Shown here in pieces: positions 7,113 to 15,287 of a stretch of DNA of 35,444 nucleotides (the first letter of the stretch is position 1; every line of letters starts with the position of its first letter). Under the pieces are notes generated by a model. The model was given only the letters and a program-made list of their open reading frames with translations. It made no database searches and was not told the DNA's origin. This DNA comes from an uncultured bacterium (GTDB taxonomy: Bacteria > Atribacterota > Atribacteria > Atribacterales > Caldatribacteriaceae). The stretch is taken from the NCBI GenBank assembly GCA_937139415.1, contig CAKZPS010000065.1, positions 1 to 35,444 on the forward strand, read 5' to 3'. Made by a program: the position numbers and the translations under genes.

Positions 7113-8735
7113 TTGGTTTTGGTCACCTTGTTTCTTGTTCTGGGAGTGGGGAGTGGAGCACTTGCCGAGTCGCAGAAAATTGTGCGCTTTACCGAGGCTT
7201 GGCCGACCTATATCGATCCAGCGATTGGAAATGATTTTTCTAGCTCGGTTTCCTTAGCCAATCTCTATGACACTTTGGTGTTCCCAACCTATGACGGAGA
7301 GATCGTTCCTCATCTTGCAACTTCCTGGGAGGTTTCCGACGACCACTTGACGTATACTTTTTACCTCCGTCAGGGAGTGAAATTTCATAGTGGAAGGGAA
7401 TTGAAAGCTGACGATGTTGTGTTCAGCATGGAAAGGCTTTTAGCCATCGGTCAAGGGTATAGCTATATTTTTAAGCCGGTAGTTGATAAGGTTGAGGCCG
7501 TTGATGATTACACGGTTCGATTCACCTTAAAAGAGCCGTTCGGTCCTTTTCTCTACGCTTTGGTGCGTCTTTACATCCTCGATAAGGAAGAGGTTTTGGC
7601 CCATATCGAGAAGAACGGGGAATACGGGGAATACGGTGACTACGGCAAGAAATGGCTTCTCACCAATGATGCCGGTTCCGGTCCCTACATGGTGAAAGAG
7701 ATGAAATTGGAAGAATATCTCCACGCGGTGAGATTCCCCGACTATTGGAAGCAGTTTGACGCGGATGCTCCTCAAGAATTTAAATTCATTGGAACTACCG
7801 AGACTGCGACCGTCCGCACTCTGATGAAAAAGAGAGAGCTCGAAATTTCCGATTTTCGCCAACCGGCAGAGTTTTACGAAGCCATGGAGAAGCTCGAAGG
7901 TGTTAAAGTCGCTAAACTCTTTGGAGGAAGCACCTTCTACTGCATGATGCACACCCAAAAACCTCCTACCGATGACGTTCATTTCCGCAAAGCCTTGGCG
8001 TACATTGTTGATTATGAAGCCATTGCCAAGCAAATTTTCCCTGGTGCAAGACAAGCACAGGGACCTGTTTCTTTCATTCTCCCCGGCCACAATCCGGATG
8101 TGTATCAATATACCCGCAATCTTGAAAAAGCCAAAGAAGAGTTGGCTCAGTCTAAATATGCTCAGGAGCTCGATAAATACCCGGTCGATTTAGTGTGGTG
8201 TGCCGAAGTTCCCGATGAAGAAAAGGTAGCTTTACTCATTCAGTCGAACGCGAGCGAAATTGGTATTACCGTCAACGTGATTAAAACGCCGTGGATGAAA
8301 ATCATGGAAGAGGTTGCCAAACCTGAAACCACCGCCAATATGTATCTCATTTTCGTTTCTCCCCACTATGCTGAAGCGGGTTCGATGATTCAATCTAAAT
8401 ATCATTCCTCTTCGGCCGGGACTTGGGAACAGACCGAGTGGTTACAAGACCCAGAGTTAGATAAGATGATCGAGGATGCCATTGCCACGGTGAACGATGA
8501 AGAACGTTTTGTCAAGTATCGCCAAATTCAAGATTACGTAGTAGAGCTCTGTCCGTCCCTCTTCCTCATCGACCAGCCAGAGAATTATGCTTACCAGGAT
8601 GCCTATCTTGACTGGATTGCGGCAGAACGGGCAGAAAGAGGTGAAAAAGTGAATCCGGTGATGGGTTATAATCACTACATGGTAGATATGAAGGTTTATC
8701 CGGAAAAGCGGGAAGAACTCTTGCAGAAGAAGTAG
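7113..8735 (+). CDS. Peptide ABC transporter substrate-binding protein, family 5 (DppA/OppA-like)
   Basis: This solute-binding protein of about 540 residues has the SBP_bac_5 hallmarks: LYDTLV, LATSWEVSDDHLTYTFYLRQGVKFHSGRE and DVVFSMERL near the N-terminus, then VRFTLKEPFGPF and the long peptide-binding lobe ending in a YNHYMVDMKVYP region. It has a secretory signal (LVTLFLVLGVGSGALA). The open frame begins at TTG 7113 without a ribosome site and lacks the basic residues a signal peptide needs. A GTG at 7100, nine nt after AAGGGGG (7084-7090), would give M-R-K-W-L-V-L if one G of the GGG at 7104-7106 were absent, so the true start is probably 7100 with an indel. A terminator-like hairpin follows it. 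Confidence 0.85.
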   Translation: MVLVTLFLVLGVGSGALAESQKIVRFTEAWPTYIDPAIGNDFSSSVSLANLYDTLVFPTYDGEIVPHLATSWEVSDDHLTYTFYLRQGVKFHSGRELKADDVVFSMERLLAIGQGYSYIFKPVVDKVEAVDDYTVRFTLKEPFGPFLYALVRLYILDKEEVLAHIEKNGEYGEYGDYGKKWLLTNDAGSGPYMVKEMKLEEYLHAVRFPDYWKQFDADAPQEFKFIGTTETATVRTLMKKRELEISDFRQPAEFYEAMEKLEGVKVAKLFGGSTFYCMMHTQKPPTDDVHFRKALAYIVDYEAIAKQIFPGARQAQGPVSFILPGHNPDVYQYTRNLEKAKEELAQSKYAQELDKYPVDLVWCAEVPDEEKVALLIQSNASEIGITVNVIKTPWMKIMEEVAKPETTANMYLIFVSPHYAEAGSMIQSKYHSSSAGTWEQTEWLQDPELDKMIEDAIATVNDEERFVKYRQIQDYVVELCPSLFLIDQPENYAYQDAYLDWIAAERAERGEKVNPVMGYNHYMVDMKVYPEKREELLQKK

Positions 8736-8762
8736 GCTATCGGGTAGAATTTCCTTAGTAGG

Positions 8763-8789
8763 GAGGGCTCGAAGGAGCCCTCTTTTTTT
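8763..8789 (+). terminator. Terminator/attenuator between binding protein and permease genes
   Basis: A perfect 8-bp stem (GAGGGCTC 8763-8770 with GAGCCCTC 8775-8782) has a GAAG tetraloop and T7 at 8783-8789. It lies 27 nt after the binding-protein stop and 23 nt before the permease start. It probably lets only part of the transcription continue. Confidence 0.85.
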
Positions 8790-8812
8790 GGAGATAGAGC
8801 GAGGAAAGAAGA

Positions 8813-9836
8813 ATGAATTTTTCACGGTATCTTTTGCGTCGTTTGGGGTATTCATTTTTTGTCCTCTTGGGATTGTCGATCGTCGTTTTTATCATTGCCC
8901 GTTTAGTACCGGGTGATCCGGCACGCCGCCTTGGGTCCTCGAGCCTCGCAAGAAGCAGTAGAGGCTTTAAGGGCTCGCTTGCATCTTGATAAACCCATTT
9001 ACATCCAATATCTTTATTGGCTCAAATCGGTAGCCCAGGGTGACTTCGGTGAGTCACTCTTCACTCGCCGTCCGGTGGTTGAGGATGTAAAAGAGTTTCT
9101 CCCCGCTACCCTGGAATTGGCTCTGTTTGCCGGCGTTTTTATGACCCTTTTTGGTTTACTCCTCGGTATCCTTTCTGCTCGCCATGCGAATACCTGGATT
9201 GATGATCTCGTGCGAGTACTTTCTTACCTTGGTATTGCCACTCCTGCCTTTGTAGTAGCCATCGTGCTTCTTTTAGTATTTGGTATGTATTACGAAATTT
9301 TCCCTACCATCGGTCGCCTCACACCCGGGGTTACGGTACCTCCTCGGATCACCGGTTTACTCACCTTAGACAGTTTGCTGACCGGTCATTTTCACGCTTT
9401 TTGGGATGCACTCAAGCATCTCTTTCTCCCCGGAGTGAGTTTGTCCTTGGGAGGGCTTTTCCAAGAGGCCCGTATTACCCGTTCCAGTATGTTAGAAAAT
9501 GCGAAGAAAGATTACGTGAGTGCAGCTCGTGCCTATGGTGTTCCTGAACGAGTGGTGTTTGCCAGGTATCTCTTCAAACCTTCGGTGATTCCAACGGTTT
9601 CCATTTTGGGTCTTGATTTTGCTTCACTCATCGGTAACGCCTTTTTGGTCGAACTCCTCTTTAATTGGCCGGGACTCTCACGTTATGGGATTAACGTGAT
9701 GTTACGCAAAGATGTGGAAGCCATTGTGGCAGTGGTAATGGTATTGGGAATTGTTTTCACGGTGGTGAATATCATCGTCGATCTCTTGGTTGCTTATCTC
9801 GATCCCCGGATTCGTCTGGTGGCCAGGGGGGAATAA
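8813..9836 (+). pseudogene. Peptide ABC transporter permease, DppB-like, frame broken near 8927
   Basis: The N-terminal frame starts at ATG 8813 (MNFSRYLLRRLGYSFFV, the usual DppB/OppB opening, then RLVPGDPAR). Continuation is in another frame from codon 8928 (ALGPRASQEAVEALRARLHLDKP) to the TAA ending at 9836. Removing one C of the CC at 8926-8927 restores the expected PGDPARALGPRAS junction, so this is a single-base insertion or error. The restored protein has about 340 residues, six membrane spans, and an EAA loop region near ARITRSSMLENAKKDYVSAARAYG, which contacts the ATPases. It abuts the next permease with no gap. GAGGAAAG precedes the ATG. Confidence 0.8.
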
Positions 9837-10699
9837 ATGAACACAAGGAAGAGAACCACATGGGGAAAATGGTGGTATAAATTTTCACGGAATCCACTCC
9901 CTACGGTGGGGTTATTCATTGTATGTGGGATTGTGTTTTGTGCTCTCTTTGCTCCTTGGGTAGCTCCTTACCCTACTCATGCCGGACCATACGTGAATTA
10001 TGATGAAGCCAATCAGCCTCCCTCCCTCGTTCACCTTTTTGGGACTGATGCTTTTGGGCGGGATATCTTGAGTCGTGTGTTTTTTGCTTTTCGATCCTCT
10101 CTCCTGATGGGCATGGTGGTGTTGGCCATTGTAGTATCGGTAGGGGTTACACTGGGTTTAGTGGCCGGATACTTTAAAGAATCGTGGCTTGACGTGCTCA
10201 TCATGCGCATCACCGATATTTTTCTTTCTGTTCCTTCTTTGATCTTGGCTTTAGCAATTACCTCGGTGTTGAAACCGAATCTGACCAATGCCATGATTGC
10301 CGTATCAGTGATGTGGTGGCCTTGGTACGCGCGTTAGTGTATGGCATGGCTACCTCCCTGCGTAACGAGTATTTCGTCCAATCAGCAGAACTCTTAGGCG
10401 CAAGCAAATGGCACATCCTCTTTCGTGAAATACTCCCCAATTGTGTGTCTACTATCTTGACCAAAATGACCTTGGATATGGGATGGGTCATCCTGATCGG
10501 GGTAGCCTTGAGTTTTGTGGGTTTAGGAGAACAACCTCCCAAACCTGCCTTGGGAACCATGGTATCTGATGGGGCACGGTATCTTCCCGAATACTGGTGG
10601 ATTGCTGTTTTTCCAGGGTTGGCAATCATGCTCATTGTTTTAGGTTTTAACCTCCTTGGTGACGGAATCAGCGATCTCTTCTCGTTGGAGGAAGCATAA
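9837..10699 (+). pseudogene. Peptide ABC transporter permease, DppC-like, frame broken near 10333
   Basis: The first frame (9837-10337) encodes the N-terminal part: NPLPTVGLFIV, HLFGTDAFGRDILSRVFF and the first membrane spans up to WWPWYAR, then a stop. The second frame carries RALVYGMATSLRNEYFVQSAELLGASKWHI (EAA loop) through ALSFVGLGEQPPKPALGTMV to TAA 10697-10699. DppC proteins normally read WYARLVRA here. One extra copy of the 13-nt unit CTTGGTACGCGCG (10321-10333) restores exactly WWPWYARLVRALVYG in frame. A 13-bp contraction (slippage or assembly collapse) is therefore the best explanation. The restored length is about 291 residues. Confidence 0.8.
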
Positions 10700-10702
10700 A
10701 TA

Positions 10703-11682
10703 ATGTCTTCGCCACTCCTTGAAGTTCATGACCTCTCGGTTCACTTTCGCGTCTACGGAGGGTATTTGCAGGTTTTAGATAGAGTTCATTTGAACGTATC
10801 CCCTCGGGAGAAAGTAGGATTAGTCGGAGAAACTGGTTGTGGCAAAACCACTACCATGAAGACCATTATGAGAATTCTTCCCCAACCTCCGGGAGTAGTG
10901 AAGGGAGGGAGAATTCTCTTTAAAGGGAAAGATGTTTTGCGCATGGAGCCTGGAGAGATGGAACGATTACGCCGTCAAGAAATAGCCATGATTTTTCAGG
11001 ATCCCACTGCTGCCCTGAACCCGTTTTCACCGTGGGAGAACAACTTCTTGATGCGATTCGTTACGCGGTCGGAAGAAACGAAGATCGGCATTCTCTCCGT
11101 GAGATTGCCTTGCAAGCTTTGGAAGAAGTGGCTCTTCCCGACCCGGCACGGATTCTTGAAAGCTATCCGATTCAGCTTTCTGGGGGTATGCGTCAGCGGG
11201 TGTGTATCGCCTTAGCCTTGGCGTGTCCGAAGGAACTCCTCATTGCCGATGAACCTGGAACCTCTTTGGACGTCACTATTCAAGATCAGATTTTGCGCCT
11301 TATTCACCGTCTGGCCGAAGAGCGAAAGATGGCGGTTATTTTGATCTCTCATTCTCTGGGAGTGATCCGTGATTGGACCGAAAGAGTGTGGGTGATGTAC
11401 GCCGGAACCATTGTCGAAGAGGCTTCAACCCAAGAACTTTTTGCTCAACCGCTTCACCCTTACACCCAAGCCCTTTTGCGGTGTGTGCCTAAATTGACTG
11501 GGGAAGGAATTGCGGAGGGAATTCCGGGGCGAATTCCCGATTATTTCCAACCACCTCCAGGATGTCGTTTCCATCCGCGGTGTACATATCGAATGAAAAT
11601 CTGTGAGCAGGAGAAGCCCCCTCTCTATGACCTCTCCGGACGCCGGGTGGCATGTCTTCTCTACAAGGAGGCGTCACGGTGA
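10703..11682 (+). pseudogene. Peptide ABC transporter ATPase, DppD-like, frame broken near 11021
   Basis: The first frame from ATG 10703 carries Walker A GETGCGKT (residues 42-49) and the Q-loop FQDPTAALNP. It then goes out of frame. The second frame resumes as VGEQLLDAIRYAVG and carries signature LSGGMRQR, Walker B LLIADEPG, switch His in ISHSLG, and the oligopeptide-transporter C-terminal Cys cluster CRFHPRC...C. One missing base in the CCCG run at about 11019-11022 would restore ALNPVFTVGEQ. The restored protein has about 326 residues. Its TGA (11680-11682) overlaps the next start in a GTGA arrangement. Confidence 0.8.
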
Positions 11683-12653
11683 GTGAACCACTCTTAGAAG
11701 TTCGTGATTTGCAGAAGTTTTTCTTGACCAGTAGAGGGACGGTAAAGGCAGCACAGGGGGTGAGCTTCGCCCTCTCCCCTCAAGAAACCTTAGGATTGGT
11801 AGGTGAGTCAGGTTCTGGGAAAAGCACCGTTGCGTATACCATCATGGGAATGTACAGTCCAACGGGGGGGCAAATCCTCTTTCGTGGGCAAGATATTACC
11901 ATGTCCCATACGAAACGCCCCCTCTCTCTCAAAAAAGAGTTACAAATTGTTTTTCAAGACCCGGGCTCCTCTTTAAATCCTCGTCGTTCGGTGGAAAAAA
12001 TTTTGGAACTCCCCTTACGAATCCACGGAAAAGTTCGAGCTCAAGAGATGTCACAAGCGGTTGGAGAACTCCTCGAAATGGTTGAGCTCCCTCCCGACTA
12101 TGCATTGAAATACCCTCGTGTCTTAGGAGGCGGGGAAAAACAGATGGTAGCAATTGCACGAGCTCTGGCCGTTCGGCCATCTCTCCTTGTGCTCGATGAG
12201 CCTACCTCGGCTTTAGATGTTTCGGTACAAGCGAAAATTATCAACATGCTCATTCGCATTCAAAAGGAACGTGGTTTAGGGTATTTATTCATTACTCATG
12301 ACCTCAGTTTGATGCGCAATATTGCCCATCGCGTGGCCATCATGTATCTTGGGCAAATTATGGAACTCGCCCCCGCGCAAGTTTTTTTCGAACAGCCTCT
12401 CCACCCTTATACTCGGATGCTCGTCTCTTCTATTCCGGTAGTTTCTCAAGAAGAAGAGAAATTGAAGCCGACCAAAATTATTCCTAAGGGGGAAATTCCA
12501 AGCCCGGTGAATTTACCCTCGGGGTGTGTTTTTCATCCTCGGTGTGGCGAAAGAATAGAGGAATGTAGTCATGAAGAGCCCGAGATGCAAGAAGTGGAGC
12601 CGGGCCACTGGGTGAAGTGCCACCTCAGGGCATCTTTATCCACAAAGGGATGA
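11679..12653 (+). CDS. Peptide ABC transporter ATPase, DppF/OppF-like
   Basis: This 324-residue ATPase has Walker A GESGSGKS (42-49), Q-loop FQDPGSSLNPR, Walker B LLVLDEPTSAL, switch His in FITHDLSL, and the oligo/dipeptide C-terminal region with CVFHPRC...C. The signature motif reads LGGGEKQ instead of the usual LSGGQRQ; it is unusual but does not break the frame. The GTG start at 11679 has AAGGAGG (11665-11671) 7 nt upstream and a 4-nt overlap with the preceding stop. It pairs with the DppD-like subunit to drive the two permeases. Its 3' end overlaps the convergent LysO gene by 29 nt. Confidence 0.9.
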   Translation: MSEPLLEVRDLQKFFLTSRGTVKAAQGVSFALSPQETLGLVGESGSGKSTVAYTIMGMYSPTGGQILFRGQDITMSHTKRPLSLKKELQIVFQDPGSSLNPRRSVEKILELPLRIHGKVRAQEMSQAVGELLEMVELPPDYALKYPRVLGGGEKQMVAIARALAVRPSLLVLDEPTSALDVSVQAKIINMLIRIQKERGLGYLFITHDLSLMRNIAHRVAIMYLGQIMELAPAQVFFEQPLHPYTRMLVSSIPVVSQEEEKLKPTKIIPKGEIPSPVNLPSGCVFHPRCGERIEECSHEEPEMQEVEPGHWVKCHLRASLSTKG

Positions 12654-13227
12654 AGATCGGTACCGCGAGAGAATGGAGAACGCCGCTTGTCAGGGAGAGG
12701 GTGTTGAGACGCCCTTCGCTTGTCTCCGAGATGAGTCCTAAGGTGGTATCCATACTCGTTGCTCCGCCCAGGGCGACGGTTGCCCATCCACCGAATCGCG
12801 GGTAAATCCATTCGACACTGAAAAAGGTAAAAATCTCTCGCAGCAAATTGGCCAGAAACGCGGTGGTACCAAGGTACGGTCCGGCCAGGTGGGTGAGCAT
12901 CGCCCCCGCCAGAGAGTACCATCCAAATCCGGAAACAATAGCGGCACTCTCGCGCATCGGGATCTTGAGTAACGGGCTGACCATACTACTGAGCACGATA
13001 CTGCCCACCATGGCCGAGAGAGGCAAGAGAAGAATTTTCCATCCCCATTGACGGATTTCTTGAAGAGTGTTTCGATTACACCCGAGATCCATTCCTACGC
13101 TGAAAACCGCGATGAATAAGGCACAGTCGGTAAATACGTGGAGGTGGTTCGTGAAGGAAGGAGGCAAGATGTGCCCATAGCCCAGTGCAATTCCCAGAAA
13201 GAGGCTAACCATGATGGTTTTGGTCAT
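12625..13227 (-). CDS. LysO family transporter, C-terminal half (lysine exporter)
   Basis: This 200-residue membrane protein covers the main DUF340/LysO (YbjE) domain. Characteristic segments are SVGMDLG, SGFGWYSLAGAMLTHLAGPYLGTTAFLANLLREIFT and GGATSMDTTLG. LysO of E. coli exports lysine and the antimetabolite thialysine; a role in basic amino-acid export is inferred. The N-terminal part of the full-length protein is encoded by the overlapping upstream gene. This half has its own ATG (13227) behind AAAGGAG, about 7 nt away, so it is probably a natural two-gene form. It is the last gene of the minus-strand operon beginning at 15167. Confidence 0.8.
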   Translation of the reverse strand: MTKTIMVSLFLGIALGYGHILPPSFTNHLHVFTDCALFIAVFSVGMDLGCNRNTLQEIRQWGWKILLLPLSAMVGSIVLSSMVSPLLKIPMRESAAIVSGFGWYSLAGAMLTHLAGPYLGTTAFLANLLREIFTFFSVEWIYPRFGGWATVALGGATSMDTTLGLISETSEGRLNTLSLTSGVLHSLAVPIFIPLWIKMP

Positions 13228-13513
13228 TTTCGTGCTCCTTTCGCGCTATTTGGCGGAGATATTTTTCGGTGAAAAAGGCAAAGAGGAGTGCCCCTAAGGT
13301 TGAAGAGAGGGCAAGAAAGAAGGCTCTGCTTCCTACTGACTTCAGGTTGTGAATGATTTCGGGATTGGTCCCAATACTCACCCCCATAGTAAAGATGAGG
13401 AAGACTATACCTCCTTTGAGAAGGGTATGTCGCATATCAGTTACTTTCTGGGGAGTGCTCCGAAGCGTTCCGATGAAAAGACCAAGAAGGAGAGCGATGA
13501 GAAGGGTCATCAT
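13205..13513 (-). CDS. LysO family transporter, N-terminal half
   Basis: This 102-residue protein has three membrane segments (about residues 3-18, 31-48 and 64-80). It corresponds to the N-terminal portion of LysO: LLIALLLGLFIGTL, then GIVFLIFTMGVSIGTNPEIIHNL. It ends in a charged tail rich in His, Glu and Asn. Its stop lies 23 nt inside the C-terminal-half gene, which has its own ribosome site, so the two are likely translationally coupled subunits of one transporter. It starts 8 nt after the rhomboid stop. Confidence 0.75.
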   Translation of the reverse strand: MMTLLIALLLGLFIGTLRSTPQKVTDMRHTLLKGGIVFLIFTMGVSIGTNPEIIHNLKSVGSRAFFLALSSTLGALLFAFFTEKYLRQIARKEHENDQNHHG

Positions 13514-13521
13514 AACATCAC

Positions 13522-14439
13522 CTATGGTGTTTCGATGATAATACCCTGGTATTTTTTGATAATTTCCTCTCTCCAGGTGGAAAAGGAATGCTCTATTTCC
13601 TCTAAGAGAGAAACTCTTTCCTGATCTTCCTCGACAAAGCGACGCAAGAGTTCTTTAATGTGGTGGGCTTTGCGGTCGGGAGGGGAGAGATTTTGTATCG
13701 CAGAAAGAGGAGGGATTTGCCCATTTTCAATGCTCGCGAGAATCTCTTGGGTACGGTTATGGAAGGTGATAATTTGGTCGAGGGGAGCTCTCCCCAAAGA
13801 GAAGGAGGGGAAAAAGAAAGTGATCATGCTGAAGGCAACAAAACCGATGAGCACACAATAGACCACTTCTTCGGCATATTTTCCCCACTGTTTCCACGGT
13901 GTTCCCGGGGTGACGATCCATCCTAAAAGCATTCCTCCTAAGAGTCCTCCGATGTGGGCGGCATTGTCAATCGCGGGAACGGTGAAACCAATGGCTAAGT
14001 TAATGAGTATGAAAGGGAGGATACTCATTCCTAAACGGTGCAAGGAGGTATTGCGGTACTTGATGCCTCCAGCGAAGAGCGCGCCCGCCAACCCAAAAAT
14101 GGCTCCGCTTGCTCCCACTCCAACCCGCTCAAAGTTGAGAAGAAACGAGAAGATACTTCCCACGGTGCCTGAGGCGATATAAATCGCTAAGAATTTTCGT
14201 GGTCCATAAACGCTCTCGGTGAGTCTTCCCAGCTGAAAAAGGGCATAGGTATTGAAGAAGAGGTGCCAAAGGTTGCCATGGAGGAAAATGCAGATGAGCA
14301 ATCTCTGCCATTCTCCTCCAGCAATGAGGGGGCCAAACTTTGCTCCCCAGCGCAGGAGATTAGGGAGAGAAAAGCCACCGCTTAACACGGTGGCGAGAAA
14401 GAAGAGAAAATTGAGCGCAATGAGGTAGGCAATCATCAC
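13522..14439 (-). CDS. Rhomboid family intramembrane serine protease
   Basis: This 305-residue protein has about six membrane spans in the first 180 residues. The catalytic dyad is visible: Ser111 in GASGAIFG and His162 in DNAAHIGGLLGG. The oxyanion/structural motif HGNLWHLFFN has His54, His59 and Asn63. The C-terminal 100 residues are soluble and helical, with no recognised domain. Rhomboids cleave membrane proteins within the bilayer; the substrate is unknown. GTG 14439 and ATG 14436 are both possible starts; GTG overlaps the upstream TGA by 4 nt. The neighbouring multi-TM protein is a possible partner or substrate. Confidence 0.9.
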   Translation of the reverse strand: MMIAYLIALNFLFFLATVLSGGFSLPNLLRWGAKFGPLIAGGEWQRLLICIFLHGNLWHLFFNTYALFQLGRLTESVYGPRKFLAIYIASGTVGSIFSFLLNFERVGVGASGAIFGLAGALFAGGIKYRNTSLHRLGMSILPFILINLAIGFTVPAIDNAAHIGGLLGGMLLGWIVTPGTPWKQWGKYAEEVVYCVLIGFVAFSMITFFFPSFSLGRAPLDQIITFHNRTQEILASIENGQIPPLSAIQNLSPPDRKAHHIKELLRRFVEEDQERVSLLEEIEHSFSTWREEIIKKYQGIIIETP

Positions 14440-15167
14440 GGTTGGAGAAAAGCTTGCTCGATACGGGCACGGATGGTCTCGTCAGTTTCTACATAACGGT
14501 TAATCTCTACACTCAGTTTCACTAAGACGTACAACCAGTAAATGGCAAAGGTAATAATGCTCAGGATGATAAAAACGATGATGTTGTAGCGTTTAATGCG
14601 ATATACTTCTCCTTCGATCATCATATGCTTCTTTTCTTGGAGGTAACGGTAAATCTTGTCCTTGAGATCGGAGAGTTTATTCGCCGATTTGAAAATGCTC
14701 GAAAGGTATACGGCAACGAAGATAAACCCGATGAGGTAGAAGAGGAGAGCGTACATCCCGGTAAAGAGACCGATAATGTAGGTGACCACGTAGATCCAAA
14801 AGGGCCAGGTGATCACCCGGAATTCCTCGACTCGGGAGAGGAAAAATCCTATCTCTCCTCGCAGGGGGTCTTCCAATCGCTCTTTGATGCTCTGAAATAC
14901 TCGCTCGGTGTTGGTGATGTTCTGATTCATTACCTTCGACCACTGGTAGAGAACGATCACTTGCAGGATTCCACTGATAATGCCAAAGACCAGGGTAAAG
15001 GCGGTAACGCCTATACTTGCCACCGGGACTTGCCCCATGATTAGGGCACTAAAGGTCATCATCATTCCAGCGAAGGCTACACCTACCGCCGAAACGACGA
15101 AAATGACCGCAAGAATTGCCATGGTTACACTCACTCGTTCCTCTTCCAAGAATTGCGCAATCGCCAT
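14436..15167 (-). CDS. Multi-spanning membrane protein of unknown function
   Basis: This 243-residue protein has five or six hydrophobic segments. Two are N-terminal (about 15-40 and 46-75), two central (about 125-165), and one near 205-225 (IIVFIILSIITFAIYWLYVLVKL). A charged helical linker after the first pair (RVFQSIKERLEDPLRGEIGFFLSRVEEF) suggests a cytoplasmic amphipathic region. I do not recognise a family. ATG 15167 is chosen because GGAGG lies about 10 nt upstream; an in-frame start 15 nt further up lacks one. It is the first gene of the operon with rhomboid and LysO, overlapping rhomboid by 4 nt. Confidence 0.65.
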   Translation of the reverse strand: MAIAQFLEEERVSVTMAILAVIFVVSAVGVAFAGMMMTFSALIMGQVPVASIGVTAFTLVFGIISGILQVIVLYQWSKVMNQNITNTERVFQSIKERLEDPLRGEIGFFLSRVEEFRVITWPFWIYVVTYIIGLFTGMYALLFYLIGFIFVAVYLSSIFKSANKLSDLKDKIYRYLQEKKHMMIEGEVYRIKRYNIIVFIILSIITFAIYWLYVLVKLSVEINRYVETDETIRARIEQAFLQP

Positions 15168-15194
15168 TTTCGACCCCTCCAAGATTTTTTATTC

Positions 15195-15203
15195 ATTGTA
15201 GCA
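15195..15203 (-). promoter_or_regulatory. Extended -10 promoter for the multi-TM/rhomboid/lysO operon
   Basis: On the minus strand the sequence reads TGCTACAAT, an extended -10 (TGn plus TACAAT), 27 nt before the ATG at 15167. A GGAGGGG ribosome site lies between. No consensus -35 is present, as is common for extended -10 promoters. Confidence 0.5.
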
Positions 15204-15265
15204 TGAGAAACCTGGTTTGACGAGGAGTGGAGGAGATATATTGCTCAACTATGCTCCCTTTGGCC

Positions 15266-15286
15266 GGGAGGGGACTCACCCCTCCC
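15266..15286 (-). terminator. Stable hairpin at the end of the ABC-2 operon
   Basis: A perfect 8-bp stem (GGGAGGGG 15266-15273 with CCCCTCCC 15279-15286, 5-nt loop) starts right after the stop of the exported-protein gene. On the minus strand there is no T-run after it; the T-run is on the plus side. It is more likely a 3'-end stabilising or weak terminator hairpin than a classical terminator. Confidence 0.45.
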
Positions 15287-15287
15287 A

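Noticed and set aside
5049-11682. Programmed ribosomal frameshifting as explanation of the breaks
   Set aside because: The breaks go in both directions and lack shared slippery heptamers or downstream structures; one fits a 13-bp deletion.
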